The translations under genes and the position numbers were made by a program. The notes beneath the pieces are model-generated. The model made no database searches and was not told the DNA's origin. It saw only the letters and a program-made list of their open reading frames with translations. Below, piece after piece: positions 11,270 to 23,445 of a DNA stretch of 64,000 nucleotides (its first letter is position 1; each line of letters opens with the position of its first letter). Origin of the DNA: Cydia pomonella (Eukaryota > Arthropoda > Insecta > Lepidoptera > Tortricidae); contig NC_084729.1 in NCBI RefSeq assembly GCF_033807575.1, positions 8,990,001 to 9,054,000 on the forward strand, read 5' to 3'.

Positions 11270-11810
11270 ACTTTATTGCACAAAAAATATTAAGTACAAT
11301 GGACTGAATGCCTTAAGGCATTCTCTACCAGTCAACCACTGGGTCAAAAAGAGATGTTTGTTAGGTGCAGGCTTTGTACTTGACATTAATTAACCAATAT
11401 CACTACCTACTATTTACAAATTAAATGCTAATTCATATAATATTATGAAATCAATATAATATAATGAAATCATAAACGTATATATTACAAAGGTAAATTC
11501 CATAAAATATCATAATATTAGAGATGTATAAAGATCTCTGTCTAACTGTCAAATTATCAAAAAATGTAACTGTTTCTAATTGCCACAAGTATATCCCTTG
11601 GAGTGGTTTAATGATTATTTTTATAATTCTATGGCGACTGCCTGACTTTTTTCCTAATTTTTCTAATTCTCTAACTATTTATGCTAATGTCTTAATTTCA
11701 ATTTTGTTATTTTTCAATGCTTAGATTTGACACATTATATTTGCACGCTTGCTTGCACCTTATGTTACTGTATTTTTGCAAATAAATAAATGATTGATTG
11801 ATTGATAGGC
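11270..11810. repeat. LINE 3' tails
   Basis: 11270-11355 is an antisense tail (ttattgcac...tctctaccagtcaacca), also seen at 60783-60900 and in sense at 32860-32935. 11516-11808 ends in a GATT-repeat tail typical of a LINE 3' end. Confidence 0.55.
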
Positions 11811-12144
11811 CGTCGACTCCCGACCAATTACGGCATTTAAATTTGAAATTTTAGTGAAAGGTTAGTTCAAATAAAATCAAAATTTATTATAGTCTCCAAG
11901 AGTTGAGGTAATATAATTAAAAAATAATTAAAATAAAATAAAAAAAAACGAACAAGAACCTCACATCAATGAGACATCGCATAGCTATCGCGTTTAATTT
12001 CACTGCTAAGGGTGTTAGTGTAGACAGGTCTTTCAAAATGACAAATGCCCTGAAGCCCTCGCATAATTAATGGACGCCCCCTATATTAGAATGAGAGACA
12101 GGCCACATGATGATAGTACGGTCGCCAAGCCGCTCCGAGGCCAG
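11811..12144. repeat. Interspersed repeat fragment
   Basis: It matches parts of 39090-39760 (aattaatggacgcccccc; tatcgcgattaatttc; ctaagggtg). No coding potential read. Confidence 0.45.
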
Positions 12145-12888
12145 ATTTAATTGACTCAGCTCGGCCTTACCCACAACCGGTATCAATGTGTTCGGACAGT
12201 TCTCCTGATCACCGTACATGCGGTAGTAAAGCGGAAAAATGGTGGAGGGGATAGTAATGACGTCACAAAGATGGCGGCCGGACCTATTCTTTTTGGCGGT
12301 GTATCTCGAAAACCACTTAACCGATTTTAATCATCGAGGTGTCAAATAATAGCTTATATTATGGAGATTATTTCCTTTTCTACAAACATTTACGTGAAAC
12401 CTATAGGAAAAAAAATAATCACAAAAAACAGTTTTTTTATAAAATTATTATTTTTTATTTTGTAAAAATCTCCGTAAATATTAGCATTTCGCAAATTTTG
12501 TTTAATATAAAACATATTGCTTCATTATCAAGGAATATAATGAGCCTTAAAACATACAGATCGAGTAATAAACAATGAAGCTACACTCATTTATTTGCGC
12601 ATGGGTAACGATAAGTGGCTTTTACCGGTCGAAACTGTGGTGACTGTTACGATACGTATTGAATGGAATTTATAGAGTATCGGTTTTAATTACTGAAATT
12701 ATAATTAAAATTATAAAAACCAGACACAATAATGTTACCTTACTTCGACGTTTAGTCTCTTTTTTCGTCTTAATCATAGGTAGGTACATATTTCTTTTTA
12801 CTTAAAAATTTTATACAGGGTGAACTTTTAACCACCAGTCATACACTGCGCAGCGACTTTATAGGTCATACTTAACAACTTTTACTAT
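12145..12888 (+). repeat. Left arm of a 744-bp inverted repeat
   Basis: The arm pairs with 15583-16326 over its whole length. Even a chance 79-codon frame is identical in both arms. The inner end carries 'cagggtgaacttttaacc', also present inverted at 14929-14990. Confidence 0.9.
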
Positions 12889-14475
12889 GGGACCAATTCC
12901 GAAATCGCGAAAAAAATTTTGACTGTCCCATATAAAGGTGCGACCAACTTTACCAGACCAACACTTTTCCAAACTGAGCTACAGCTGTCCGATGAAGTTA
13001 AGTACTTAGGACTAACTCTCGACAATAAACTCAATTGGAACAACCACATCAACAAACGGATAGACAAGGCGGGAGTTGTCTTCTGGCAGTGCAGAAGGAT
13101 GATTGGTAAGAGGTGGGGACTCAACCCGAAAATTACCCTCTGGCTCTATAAGACGATAATCCGCCCCTTACTCTGTTACGGTGCTCTGGTTTGGTGGCCA
13201 AGAACAAACCTAGGCAACGTACGAGACAAACTACAAAGACTTCAAAGGCTCGCATGCGCGGCCACCACTGGCTGCACGAGGTCTACCCCGACTGCAGCCA
13301 TGGAGGTCATGCTAAACCTTCCACCGCTGCACCTACACATACAGCAAGAGGCCAGTTTCTCAGCGGTAAGGTTGCGAACCCTCAAGATATGGTCTAACAT
13401 CACAGGAGCTCTTCACACAAAATGCCTGGAAAAGGTGTAAGGTGTATGACGAATTTCCAGTGCTTAGGTCAGGCACGGACCGGATTCACAAACAAGCTAT
13501 CTTCGATAAAAGGTACAAAATACAGTTATATGAGGACGACAATCATGAAGGACTCAATCCCCGGGAGCTGAGAATCTTCACTGATGGGTCCAAAACAGAC
13601 AGCGGATCGGGCTCTGGAACCTTCTCAGAAGACCTGAACATGTCGATCACCACTCCGCTAGGAGCCCATAACTCGGTATTCCAAGCTGAGTGCATGGGCA
13701 TCATAAACGCGGCGGCTGCCATCACTGCAAGGAAGGTAGTAGGATCCTCCATCCGCATACTCTCCGACAGTAGAGCAGTCTTAATGGCTCTAAATAGCCA
13801 TATAGTTACATCCAAACTTATACACGAATGCCACGAACGACTAATGGAGGTATGTCATAATAACAAGATCACCCTACAATGGTTCAAGGGACACAGTGGA
13901 TCCCGAGGTAACGATGCTGCGGACGAGCTTGCCAGGCAAGGATCGAATGCGGGGGCGATTGGTCCGGAACCGATTCTTCCGATACCATTTAGCAAGGTAC
14001 GCTGGCACGTACAGGGAAACTACACACAGAACACTGGCTGAACCAGACTGGATGCAGACAGGCAAAAGAAGCCATGCCTGGCATCAACGGAAAACTCACA
14101 AGGGCGCTCCTGCAACTAGGGAAGGTCCGACTGAGTATGGTAACCAGTGTCATAACAGGTCATGGACTATTTAACAAACATCTTTTCACAACAGGTGTCA
14201 CAGACAGTCCCCTGTGCCGAGGTTGCATGGAGACAGAAGAAACAGCCTCTCACGTGGTGCTGGAATGCAGCGGAGTGACTCCATACAGGGCTAAACATCT
14301 CGGATCTCCGAGAGACCTCCCCGAGGTCCTACTCAACATCAAAGGTTTGATAGGATTCCTCGAGGAGCTGGGCTGGCAGGACTAGCCCACCCCCAACATA
14401 TCACGCAAAATAGGCGCAAGTCGTCGAGTTGCGGAAAAATCGCCCGAATACAATACAATACAATACAATACAAGG
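12889..14475 (+). mobile_element. 5'-truncated LINE with RNase H, between the inverted repeat arms
   Basis: Three frames, 12919-13440, 13442-14041 and 14074-14385, encode in order the end of a reverse transcriptase (VKYLGLTLDNKLNW, LLCYGALVWWP), an RNase H domain (FTDGSKT, AECMGI, LSDSRAV, NDAADELARQG: the D-E-D-D set) and a C-terminal zinc knuckle (CRGC...H...C). The frames are shifted relative to each other, and the element lacks its 5' part and first ORF. It ends in ACAAT repeats at about 14449-14472. RNase H points to the I/LOA-like groups rather than RTE. It is not active in this form. Confidence 0.8.
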
Positions 14476-15254
14476 TGCGACCAGACCGCAGCTTAAAAAA
14501 CGGTCACGATACGGAATCGCAGTGACGCGTCGTATGCGTACCGTTTTTGACGCATGCTCCCCACACCGCTGTTTAAAAAACGGTGACGGTACGGAATCGC
14601 AGTGACGTGCTTCACGCGAATCTTTTTTGTTCGCAAAACAGTTGCGTCTTTTACGTCACCGGTACGGTGTCTGCCATAAGATCTCCGTGTAATATTTTTT
14701 GCGATTTTTACGCAGTTCAATTTACGGTGCGTCAGCTTATTTTAAGCAGCGTTGTGGCGAGCATGCGTCATGGACCCGGGTACGTACGTACGTACGTACG
14801 TCCTTCAACTACGTCCAAAAGAGAGGTATGGGCATTGTGAATGTCATCTCGCTTTGTGTGGTAGGGCACAGCCAGTGGGTGTCATTCCAGATCCAAATTT
14901 TCTTGCGTGATTCGGCATTGGCCCCATAATAAAAGTTGTTCAGTATGACCTGTAAAGTCAATGCGCAGAGTATGGCTGGTGGTTAAAATTTCATCTTATA
15001 CCTATATTCGACACAAGTAGTAAGTACTTACAGACCAACTATGATACACATTTTGCCTGTATAGTGATACATAGTGAATAAATTAATACCTGATTTAAAA
15101 AATAAAACAAAAATAACAAATAGCATGTTATTTAATTCAGTAATCACTAATCAGTCTTAAACAATGAACATCATACTTTTAGATTAGACAACAAACTGTG
15201 TTTCGACTTGAAAGATTTTACTGCTTTAAAACATAAGACAAACCTACCAACCAA
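14476..15254. repeat. Repeat mosaic with short tandem motif
   Basis: The motif 'ttaaaaaacggt...tacggaatcgcagtgacg' occurs twice 81 bp apart (14493 and 14574). (GTAC)n lies at 14777-14799. 14929-14990 is an inverted partial copy of the arm end near 12820-12888. No gene. Confidence 0.6.
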
Positions 15255-15582
15255 ATGTATAAAAAAAATGTTTTTTGTGATTATTATTTTCCTATAGGTT
15301 TCACGTAAATGTTTGTAAAAAGGAAATAATCTCCATAATATAAGCTATTAGTTGACACCTCGACGAATACAATCGGTTAAGTGGTTTTCGAGATACACCG
15401 CCAAAAAGAATAGGTCCGGACGCCATCTTTGTGACGTCATTACTATCCCCTCCCACCATTTTTCCGCTTTACTACCGCATGTACGGTGATCAGGAGAAAC
15501 GCCCGAACACATTGATACCGGTTGTGGGTAAGGCCGAGCTGAGTCAATTAAATCTGGCCTCGGAGCGGCTTGGGGACTACTA
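15255..15582 (-). repeat. Extra partial copy of the inverted repeat outer end
   Basis: It is a direct repeat of 16040-16326 and inverted to 12124-12430. It extends further outward (ctggcctcggagcggcttgg) than the right arm does. Confidence 0.8.
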
Positions 15583-16326
15583 ATAGTAAAAGTTGTTCAG
15601 TATGACCTATAAAGTCGCTGCGCAGAGTATGACTGGTGGTTAAAAGTTCACCCTGTATAAAATTTTTAAGTAAAAAGAAATATGTACCTACCTATGATTA
15701 AGACGAAAAAAGAGACTAAACGTCGAAGTAAGGTAACATTATTGTGTCTGGTTTTTATAATTGTCATTATAATTTCAGTAATTAAAACCGATACTCTATA
15801 AATTCCATTCAATACGTATCGTAACAGTCACCACAGTTTCGACCGGTAAAAGCCAGTTATCGTTACCCATGCGCAAATAAATGAGTGTAGCTTCATTGTT
15901 TATTACTCGATCTGTATGTTTTAAGGCTCATTATATTCCTTGATAATGAAGCAATATGTTTTATATTAAACAAAATTTGCGAAATGCTAATATTTACGGA
16001 GATTTTTACAAAATAAAAAATAATAATTTTATAAAAAAACTGTTTTTTGTGATTATTTTTTTTCCTATAGGTTTCACGTAAATGTTTGTAGAAAAGGAAA
16101 TAATCTCCATAATATAAGCTATTATTTGACACCTCGATGATTAAAATCGGTTAAGTGGTTTTCGAGATACACCGCCAAAAAGAATAGGTCCGGCCGCCAT
16201 CTTTGTGACGTCATTACTATCCCCTCCACCATTTTTCCGCTTTACTACCGCACATACGGTGATCAGGAGAACTGTCCGAACACATTGATACCGGTTGTGG
16301 GTAAGGCCGAGCCGAGTCAATTAAAT
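15583..16326 (-). repeat. Right arm of the 744-bp inverted repeat
   Basis: Reverse complement of 12145-12888 with few differences. A transcript across both arms could fold into a long hairpin with a 2.7-kb loop. Confidence 0.9.
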
Positions 16327-16660
16327 CGTGTTTCTAGAGGGCTTTTGAGATTTGGCGACCGTACTATGAGAGAAAACATAGATAAGTGGACAAAGGACCT
16401 TGTAGAGTGGTGCCCTAGATATAATAAAAGAAAGAGTGGTCCACAAAAGTTTAGATGGTCAGATGATTTGAGTAGAATAGGAGGAGGTAAATGGATGCAA
16501 ACAGCAAAGGAAAGAAATAAATGGAAAGAAATGGAGGAGGCCTACGTCAAAGGACGAGTCGAGGTCAATGTTGTGAAACAAAAGTAATTACATTAATTGT
16601 GATAACTGAAGACTTCAATAATAAAGGCTATTTACATTACATTTACATTACATATTAGAA
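16327..16660 (+). pseudogene. RTE-like LINE C-terminal fragment
   Basis: The fused frame from 16327 reads ...WSDDLSRIGGGKWMQTAKERNKWKEMEEAY, the typical end of RTE-like reverse transcriptases. TACATT-type repeats follow at about 16630-16655. It starts exactly where the inverted repeat ends. Confidence 0.65.
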
Positions 16661-16929
16661 TAATGCTTGACCTGGACTTGGTTGGTTGGGAGGGTATTTC
16701 TGCTGTTCTTAAGATTTGAGTGAACAGATTTGCAAAGGGTAGAACTTATATTGTTCGACCTGTCTTTAAAGCTCGTTGTTCACTTGGTCTTTTGGGTCTG
16801 GTTATTGCTTGTATTACTTCTCTTTCCGTGATTTCTTTTACTTCTTTCCTTTTTTTACTTCTTGTTCCTTTTATACAGTCTCATTGAAGTCAGCACAGCC
16901 TAGCGACATCTAGACGGCCGATGTTTAAG

Positions 16930-17215
16930 TCTGATTAGCTATATAAATTATATTTATCGAGTGACCCACGACAGGAGTGAACATTTCGTTATAATCAAAG
17001 CCTTCCCGTCGGGTGGAACCCCTGACGACTAATCTTTCTTTGAAACGATCAAAAGTACCAGAAGCATCATATTTAGTTTTATACACCCATTTGAATTTGA
17101 TTTTTATTTACCAATGGACCTATCTACCCATTCCCAGACATTGCTTTTTACTAGAGCATCATACTCACATTGTATGGCATCTAGCTATTGCTTGCTACTA
17201 GAGCCACGTAAATCT
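16930..17215 (-). pseudogene. Ty1/copia reverse transcriptase fragment
   Basis: The minus strand recalls copia pol around the 'EYDALV...W..V' and 'KWV' region, with stops. Equivalent fragments lie in the gene 2 intron (28630-29030, with REGIDYNETFAPVV) and the gene 3 intron (37781-38015), each just before exon 2. The insertion therefore predates the gene duplication. Confidence 0.65.
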
Positions 17216-17572
17216 TCTTCATTAGAATTGACTTTTAAATGAAAAATATTGAATAATGTTTATTTGGATTTGATTCTGTTTCATGTTTTACAGTTAGTAT
17301 TGTTTTATTTATTTATTTTTTGTTTTCGCATTAGTGTGGTAAAACATGTTATTTTATTTATCTTTTATACCTTAAAACCATCACAACGGTCAAGATTCCA
17401 CTTTTTGAACCACTTGATACACTCTTTGTTCAATTTTGGAATTTTACACTTGCTCGGGTAAGTCAGGTATCAAAATTAGCGCGAGCAGTTAAACAACAAC
17501 TTTGCCCCCTTGTGAAACAAATAATAGATTAAATTATGTATGGTCTCTATAAATAAAACATTGTTGTTGCAG

Positions 17573-18435
17573 GACAAACTCCACAGAAGAGGCCAGGAAG
17601 TAGACCCGAACCTTACCAATGTGCTCACTGTAAATTTACAACAGCCAGAAAAACCTCTTTGATACGTCATGTACAGACTCATTCTGAAAACACCATTTTC
17701 AGACATGGCCAGTGTACTAATGCCAGTGCATACAAAGGTGATTTGCAAGTTCAAGTAAGGTCATATACTAGCGAGAAACCTTACCAATGTAATCAGCGTA
17801 GTTATGCTAGCCGAATAAAATATAGTCTAAATATCCATATAAGGAAACACAGTGGTGAAAAGCTCTACATATGCGACCAGTGTAGTTATGCCAGCAACCA
17901 AAAATATAATTTGGTAATTCATATGAGGATACATACTGGTGAAAAGCCCTACAAATGCGACCAGTGTAGCTATGCTAGCAATCAAAAAGGTCATTTGAAA
18001 GCGCATATAAGGAAACACACCGGTCAAATGGTTTACAAATGTGACCAGTGTAGTTATGTTAGCAACCAAAAAGGTCGTTTGGTATCTCATATAAGGAGAC
18101 ATATTAATGAAAGACCTTATAATGAAAGACCTTACCAGTGTGACCAGTGTACTTATGCTAGTGCCTACAAAAGTGCTTTGAAATTTCATATGTGGTATCA
18201 TACTGCTGAAATGCCTAACAAACGTAACCAGTGTAGTTATGCTAGCGGAAGTAAAAGTTTTTTGCAACAACATATAAGGGCACATAGTAAATCTTACCAG
18301 TGTGAACAGTATAGTTATGTTAGCAACCAGAATAGTGGTTTGGAACATCGTGTAAGGAAACAGGAAGTGAGGTGTTATGTGAATAAAACACGTACGCGAC
18401 GTTTGACAGTCGGCGAGTCACAGGATGTAGCATAG
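17573..18435 (+). CDS. Gene 1, exon 2: C2H2 finger array, partly decayed
   Basis: The acceptor is ttgttgttgcag; the frame is open from QTPQKRPG, and phase 1 fits exon 1. Nine finger positions can be counted. Intact: finger 1 (YQCAHC), three YxCDQCSY fingers in the middle and YQCDQCTY. Damaged: position 2 (FRHGQC, both His lost), position 3 (CNQR, second Cys lost), position 8 (KRNQC, first Cys lost) and the last (CEQY, final His replaced by Gln). A short duplication makes NERPYNERP in one linker. The tail RCYVNKTRTRRLTVGESQ is shared with genes 2 and 3. Loss of zinc ligands suggests relaxed constraint on this copy. Confidence 0.85.
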
Positions 18436-18470
18436 ATAACATAGGCGGTACTGATACATCCTCTTTTTTA

Positions 18471-19462
18471 CTGGTTATTCCCACTAGTTACCACCAATTT
18501 ATTACCAGTAGTTACCACGAAAATTTGGGTAGAGTTCAATACTAATAAAACCAGTATAAATATAGAGTGCTTTAATCAATAATTAATTAACAGTAGAATT
18601 ATTATAAATTAATTAATTATTACTTTAATTATAAGTCAATGACTGTTTCAGTAACTGCCTTAAGTGATCAAAAATAGTTGGTCTTTGACTGATTTGTTTA
18701 TTTGTTAGTATAATTGTGACGTTATTTATTAAAAAGGTACTTATTGTCTATAGCGCTTATGCAATTATCAGCAATGCTCCTATATGAATACACCGCTGCG
18801 CTACGCAGAGCGGCGTAATTTCCCTCGACAAGATTCAGGTTTCATAAATAACGTCACAATTAATTCAATGTACAATTAAAAAGACAAAGGGTCTAGCAAG
18901 CTAAGCTAAGATTGGCCCCCGCAAGGGATTTGGTTGTAATTTGAGGTGCAGTAGTGGCAGGTCCTAAGAACACTGTATGCGTAATATCAGCCTTCGATCT
19001 TCTTTTGTTTCAGACTTATCCACGAAAATGTCAAAAAATCAAAGTAATTTTTAAACTGTTATTGCAGCTAAACCAAGCAAGCGAGAGCAACCAAATAAAT
19101 TCAGAATTAAGAAGCATAAAATGGGGTTCATAATGCATATTTTTACAGACATTCATTTCCTTGAACCAGTGTTTTTTTTTCTGCTCCATTTTTGAAACGC
19201 TAATCGACTTATAATTATTTATTAAAACTCTCTATGTTTTTACTATACTATTTCTACTGTTTTATTATTATTGAACTCTAACAACATTTTGGTGGTAACT
19301 ACTGGGAAAAAAATCCCGATAGTTACCACCAAACCGAGTTGGTGGTAACTAGTGGGATTTTTTTATCCCAGTAGTTACCAGTGGTAAAGCAAAAGGTGGG
19401 AAAAAAAAATCCCCGGAAGTTACCACTGGTAACAACTTGCTGGTAACTAGTGGGAATAACCC
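18471..19462. mobile_element. Non-autonomous hAT-like element (gttaccac type), copy 1
   Basis: Its ends are ctggttattcccactag and ctagtgggaataaccc, with many GTTACCAC/GTGGTAAC units near both ends, and it is inserted in a T-run 35 bp after the gene 1 stop. Gene 2's 3' flank (30478-30495) is the empty version. It shares its interior (18545-18890) with copy 2 at 45223-46726. A second repeat at 18890-19050 matches 38120-38285. It probably now forms part of the gene 1 3' UTR. Confidence 0.8.
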
Positions 19463-19870
19463 TTTTTTTTGTAAATTCGATTTGAAGGTATTGTAAATGA
19501 TTTATTACATTATGCCGGTTGTTGGTACAGAGGAAAAAACATTCCTTAGGGAAGTGGGGCGCCGCGTGCATAAATGGGGCCTTCACCCATGCTCCGGGTC
19601 ATTCCTGGTGCAAAGGCTGTCCATCGCAATTGAACGCCGTAACGCAGCGAGTGTGATGGGCACCTTTGCGCCGGGGGTTGCGCGGGGATGCCTCTTTCAA
19701 TAGTTTTTACATTGCGTGTTTAATTTTATATTTAATTTAGATTTATTCACAGATATATTTAGTTCATAAGTTCTTTGTCTTTTTATTACATTGTTTTGTT
19801 GTAGCTGTAATTGTACACGAAATTGTAATTTAATTACTTAAATATTTTAGATTAGGCTAATTTAATGTAT

Positions 19871-19997
19871 TGTACAGTCGCCATCAGATATATCGGAGCG
19901 GCCGAGGTGTTCACAAATATCTGAACACGCCTCTATTGCGTGTTCAGATATTTTAGAGCACCTCGGCCGCTTCGATATGGCTGATGGCGACTGTACA
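19871..19997. mobile_element. Palindromic MITE (tacagtcgccatcagata type)
   Basis: Inverted ends tgtacagtcgccatcagat / atggctgatggcgactgtaca, with an inner palindrome. The orthologous copy in the gene 3 flank is 35051-35193. Confidence 0.9.
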
Positions 19998-20240
19998 TTA
20001 ATTTAAAAATAAACTGTAAATAATTTCAATAGTTTTAGACGTTTTCTACTGTCCTTATCTAGTTACAAATACGGTGGTGGCAGAATAACAGTGTTGCTGA
20101 AAGTCTTTAGGGCCGCTGTGCCCCGAGGCCTTTTGGCGCAGACGTTAGCTGAGCCTCTTTCCTTTTCAATTAGTTTGTAAGCATTATTGTGTACTTTTAT
20201 TATGTACCTATATTTAAACTTTTTGAATCTTCTTTGCTTT

Positions 20241-20545
20241 GGCGCTGGTGGCCTAGCGGAAAAAGCGTGCGACTTGCAACAGCAAATGCGGCAGCTCAAA
20301 CCCCAGCTCGTACCAATGAGTTTTTTGGAACTTACGTACAAAATATCATTTGATATTTACCAGTCGCTTTTCGGAGAAAGAAAACATCGTGAGGAAACTG
20401 GACTAATCCCAATAAGGCCTAGTTTACCCTCTAGGTTGAAAGGTTAGATGGCAGTCGCTTTCGTAAAAACTAGTGCCTACGCCAATTCTCGGGATTAGTT
20501 GCCAAGCGGACCCCAGGCTCCCATGAGCAGTGGCAAAGTGCCTAA
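20241..20545 (+). repeat. tRNA-derived SINE, second family
   Basis: Box A-like gtggcctagcgg and box B-like gctcaaacccc head a body of about 300 bp. Copies occupy the same flank position in gene 2 (30861-31160) and gene 3 (34486-34800, minus). Confidence 0.85.
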
Positions 20546-20795
20546 GCTTGTATAAACACTATAAATGGGTTTTTATCTATCTATAGAGTAAACACTCTAA
20601 GCTTAACTAACTATTCTATAACTATTCAGCCATTTCATGTGAAATAAATGTTTAAGTATATTAAAAAATATTTTGTAGTTTCTCATTTACTTATGTAAGA
20701 ACTTTACTTGAGTGTGTCCCACTTGTTTTCCCCACCTGGCTTGGGGAAAATCCTGAGGAAAACCGCGAACAATAATGTTACTAAAGTTAGTTACC

Positions 20796-21000
20796 GGTCT
20801 GGCTTAGTGGATAGTGACCGTGCCTATGAAGCCGACGGTCCCATCCCGCATGCAAATCCTGGTAGGAGCATATATTTGTGTGATGAACACGGATATTTGT
20901 TTCTGAGTCATGGGTGTTTTCTATGTGTTTAAGTATTTAAAATTATATATTATATATATCGTTGTATATGTACCTACAACACAAGCCTTATTGAGCTTAT
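20796..21000 (+). repeat. SINE, 5' part (2631 family), split
   Basis: The SINE breaks at 'attgagctta' and resumes at 21337 (tgggacttagtcaatt) to about 21385. The gap holds an AT-rich insertion. Confidence 0.8.
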
Positions 21001-21336
21001 ATTCATATTCCTTTATTAATAAAATTACAAATTTTACAAGTTAAAAGGGTAATATAACATACAATTAGGTCAATGTCAATTGAAGTACAATTAAGATAAT
21101 AATAATCAAATTGAATTACAGTAAAAAAAAAACAATATAAAAGTAATCGAAACAACATAATTATAAATATCCAATAAATTAAATCATTCTTATAATATTC
21201 AGACATGTCATAAAATTCGTAATTATCAAATCAATTAATATAAGATATAACAATATAAAACAATCAACACAATTCAGGTATCCAATAAATTAAATTAAAA
21301 TTATTATTATAATATTCTGACATTATTATATTCTTA
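21001..21336 (-). mobile_element. AT-rich insertion inside a SINE
   Basis: It is flanked by similar cttac/cttat bases. It contains two related stretches (atccaataaattaaat...ttattataatattc at about 21168 and 21280). Probably a retroelement 3' end; family unknown. Confidence 0.5.
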
Positions 21337-21730
21337 CTATGGGACTTAGTCAATTCGTGTAATAATGTCCTATAATATTTATTAATTAACTTGCAAAATT
21401 CAAATAGATCTGACAAAAACACAGTAACGTCTCAGAACCTCAGGCAGGTGCTAACTATTATTTCCATCCGCTATTCAGGAATACGAAAGGACATTGTCTT
21501 AATCATATCTTTTTTTCTGGTAATTGTAACCTATATGACCGACGACCGTTCTATATTATTAAGACAGCTGTCAGATATAAAAGTTCCGTTTCCCACATCT
21601 ATTACAACACTCCTGTATATTAATGATTCATCTCCATATATATTTAAATCATTGTATTCATTTATTTCACGTCACAACATTAAACTTTAAATTAACCTTT
21701 ACCAAAATTCCGTCCTACCCGATTTAATGT

Positions 21731-21869
21731 TTAAGGGCCGATATTAAAACATGAAAATTATCGTTTAAAATTGAGTTTTAATTATCAATGACAATAATCG
21801 AATGAATTGTCGCGCAGACTTTTTCTAACCGCGCAGACAATTTGCGCGGAGATGTGCGCAGCAGCTACA
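21731..21869 (-). repeat. 3' LTR
   Basis: 139 bp; on the minus strand it begins TGTAGC and ends CCCTTAA. The purine tract gagggggagccc (minus strand, 21870-21881) precedes it. Confidence 0.9.
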
Positions 21870-21879
21870 GGGCTCCCCC

Positions 21880-23445
21880 TCAAGCGAAGCGTACTGGTCG
21901 TCTGATGGATCGACCTGACCGAGTACACTTTGCCGGAGGTTCATTACCAGGTTCATGCGGATTCACCGTGTAGGCGGGCTTTAAACGGTCAATAGATACT
22001 GCGACAGCCCGTCCCGGCAATTGAATTGTGAAAACTTTATTACTACGCTTCAATACTGGATAAGGCCCTTTATATGGAGCTTGCAGCGGCTTGCGCACTG
22101 CATCTTCTCGCAGGAAAACATTCTCGCAATTTTCCAAATCAGCATGCACAAAAATCCCTTTACTATTAGGGTGCACTTTTTGCGTAGGCTTGAGATCATT
22201 TATGGTTTGCCGAAGTTGTTCGACGTAACCAAAATTTATGACAGGATTTACAGAAATGGATGATGAAATAAAGTCTCCTGGCAAACGGAGTGAACAGCCA
22301 TACGTAAGTTGGGCCGCGCTGACACCAGAGTCACTACGCAGTGCGGAGCGTAGACCAAGCAGGACAGTGGGAAGTTCTTCGACCCATTTATCTCGATCGC
22401 ACAGCCGCGCCATAAGAGCTGCCTTAAGGCATCGATGCCATCGTTCAATTTTACCATTGCTCTCTGGATGATATGCTGTAGTGCGCACTCTTTCAATGCC
22501 AAGTAATTTAGTCAATGATGAAAAAAGTTCACTTTCAAATTGACGGCCTTGATCAGTTGTTATAGTTGATGGGCACCCAAAACGTGCGATCCATGCTTCA
22601 TATATAGTTTTAGCCACAGTTTCAGCAGTTATGTCTCGAATGGGTATTGCTTCAGGCCAATGCGTTGTCCTGTCTATAATTGTGAGTAAATACCGGTGTC
22701 CAGCCGATGAAATACTCAGAGGACCGACAAGGTCAGTATGTATATGTTGGAAACGTGCGCTTGGTGTGAAACATCCGACGTTGCTGTACGTATGACGCTG
22801 AACTTTTGATTGTTGACATTGGATACAAGTTTTAGCCCAAATGCCGACATCCTTGTTCATGGATGGCCAAAAAAACCTCTCTTGTATCATCTTCCTACTA
22901 GTCCTGATACCTGGGTGACTTATATTGTGTACGGCATCAAAAGCTGTGCGGCGTAAATCTTCAGGTATGTAAGGTCTAATGGCGGATGTAGAAACTTCAC
23001 AGTATATTGGTTCTGCTGAGTTTGGCAAAATGATTTTCTTTAATACAATATTCTGTTTTAGTAATAAATGCTTGATAGACTTGTCATTCTGCTGTAATTG
23101 TGAAAGTTTATCGTAATCGATTACAGATGGCGTGGTGATAGTCTCGATGCGTGACAAAGCATCTGCGACCACGTTATCTTGACCACTTACATGCCTGATA
23201 TCGCTGGTAAATTCGGTAATGAATGACAGCTGTCTGGAACGGCGGGGAGTTTCTGACTCAGATGACGTTTTCATAAGTGCGTATGTCAGCGGCTTATGAT
23301 CCGTAAAAATGATTAACTCGCGGCCTTCGAATATTTTTCTAAAATGTTTTACAGACATATATATAGACAATAATTCTCTGTCGAACGTACTGTATTTTTG
23401 CTGGGCACTTGAAAATCTTTTGAAAAATATCCCAACGGCTGCCAT
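21880..23445 (-). pseudogene. RNase H C-terminal part and integrase
   Basis: The frame shows RNase H residues (FDREL, TDHKPL, VADALSR), then an integrase zinc domain (H-x-x-x-H at HNISH region, CIQC), and the DDE core (HTDLVGPL, TTDQGRQF, YHPESNGKIERW). It is in a different frame from the upstream RT part; the frames cross within RNase H at 23349-23445, which needs a one-base correction. The first residues of this frame are therefore not a natural start. Apart from that shift the domain set looks complete. Confidence 0.85.

Larger units (their letters stand above)
19463..20600 (+). repeat. 3' flank shared by genes 1-3
   Basis: The block (cattatgccggttgttggt; cctggtgcaaaggctgtcc; ggccgctgtgccccgaggcc) recurs at 30500-31160 and inverted at 34800-35550. 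Gene 2 lacks about 400 bp including the MITE. Not coding as far as I can see. Confidence 0.8.

Noticed and set aside
12339..12578. Identical 79-codon frames in both inverted-repeat arms
   Set aside because: Identity is explained by the inverted repeat; composition is AT-driven with no domain.
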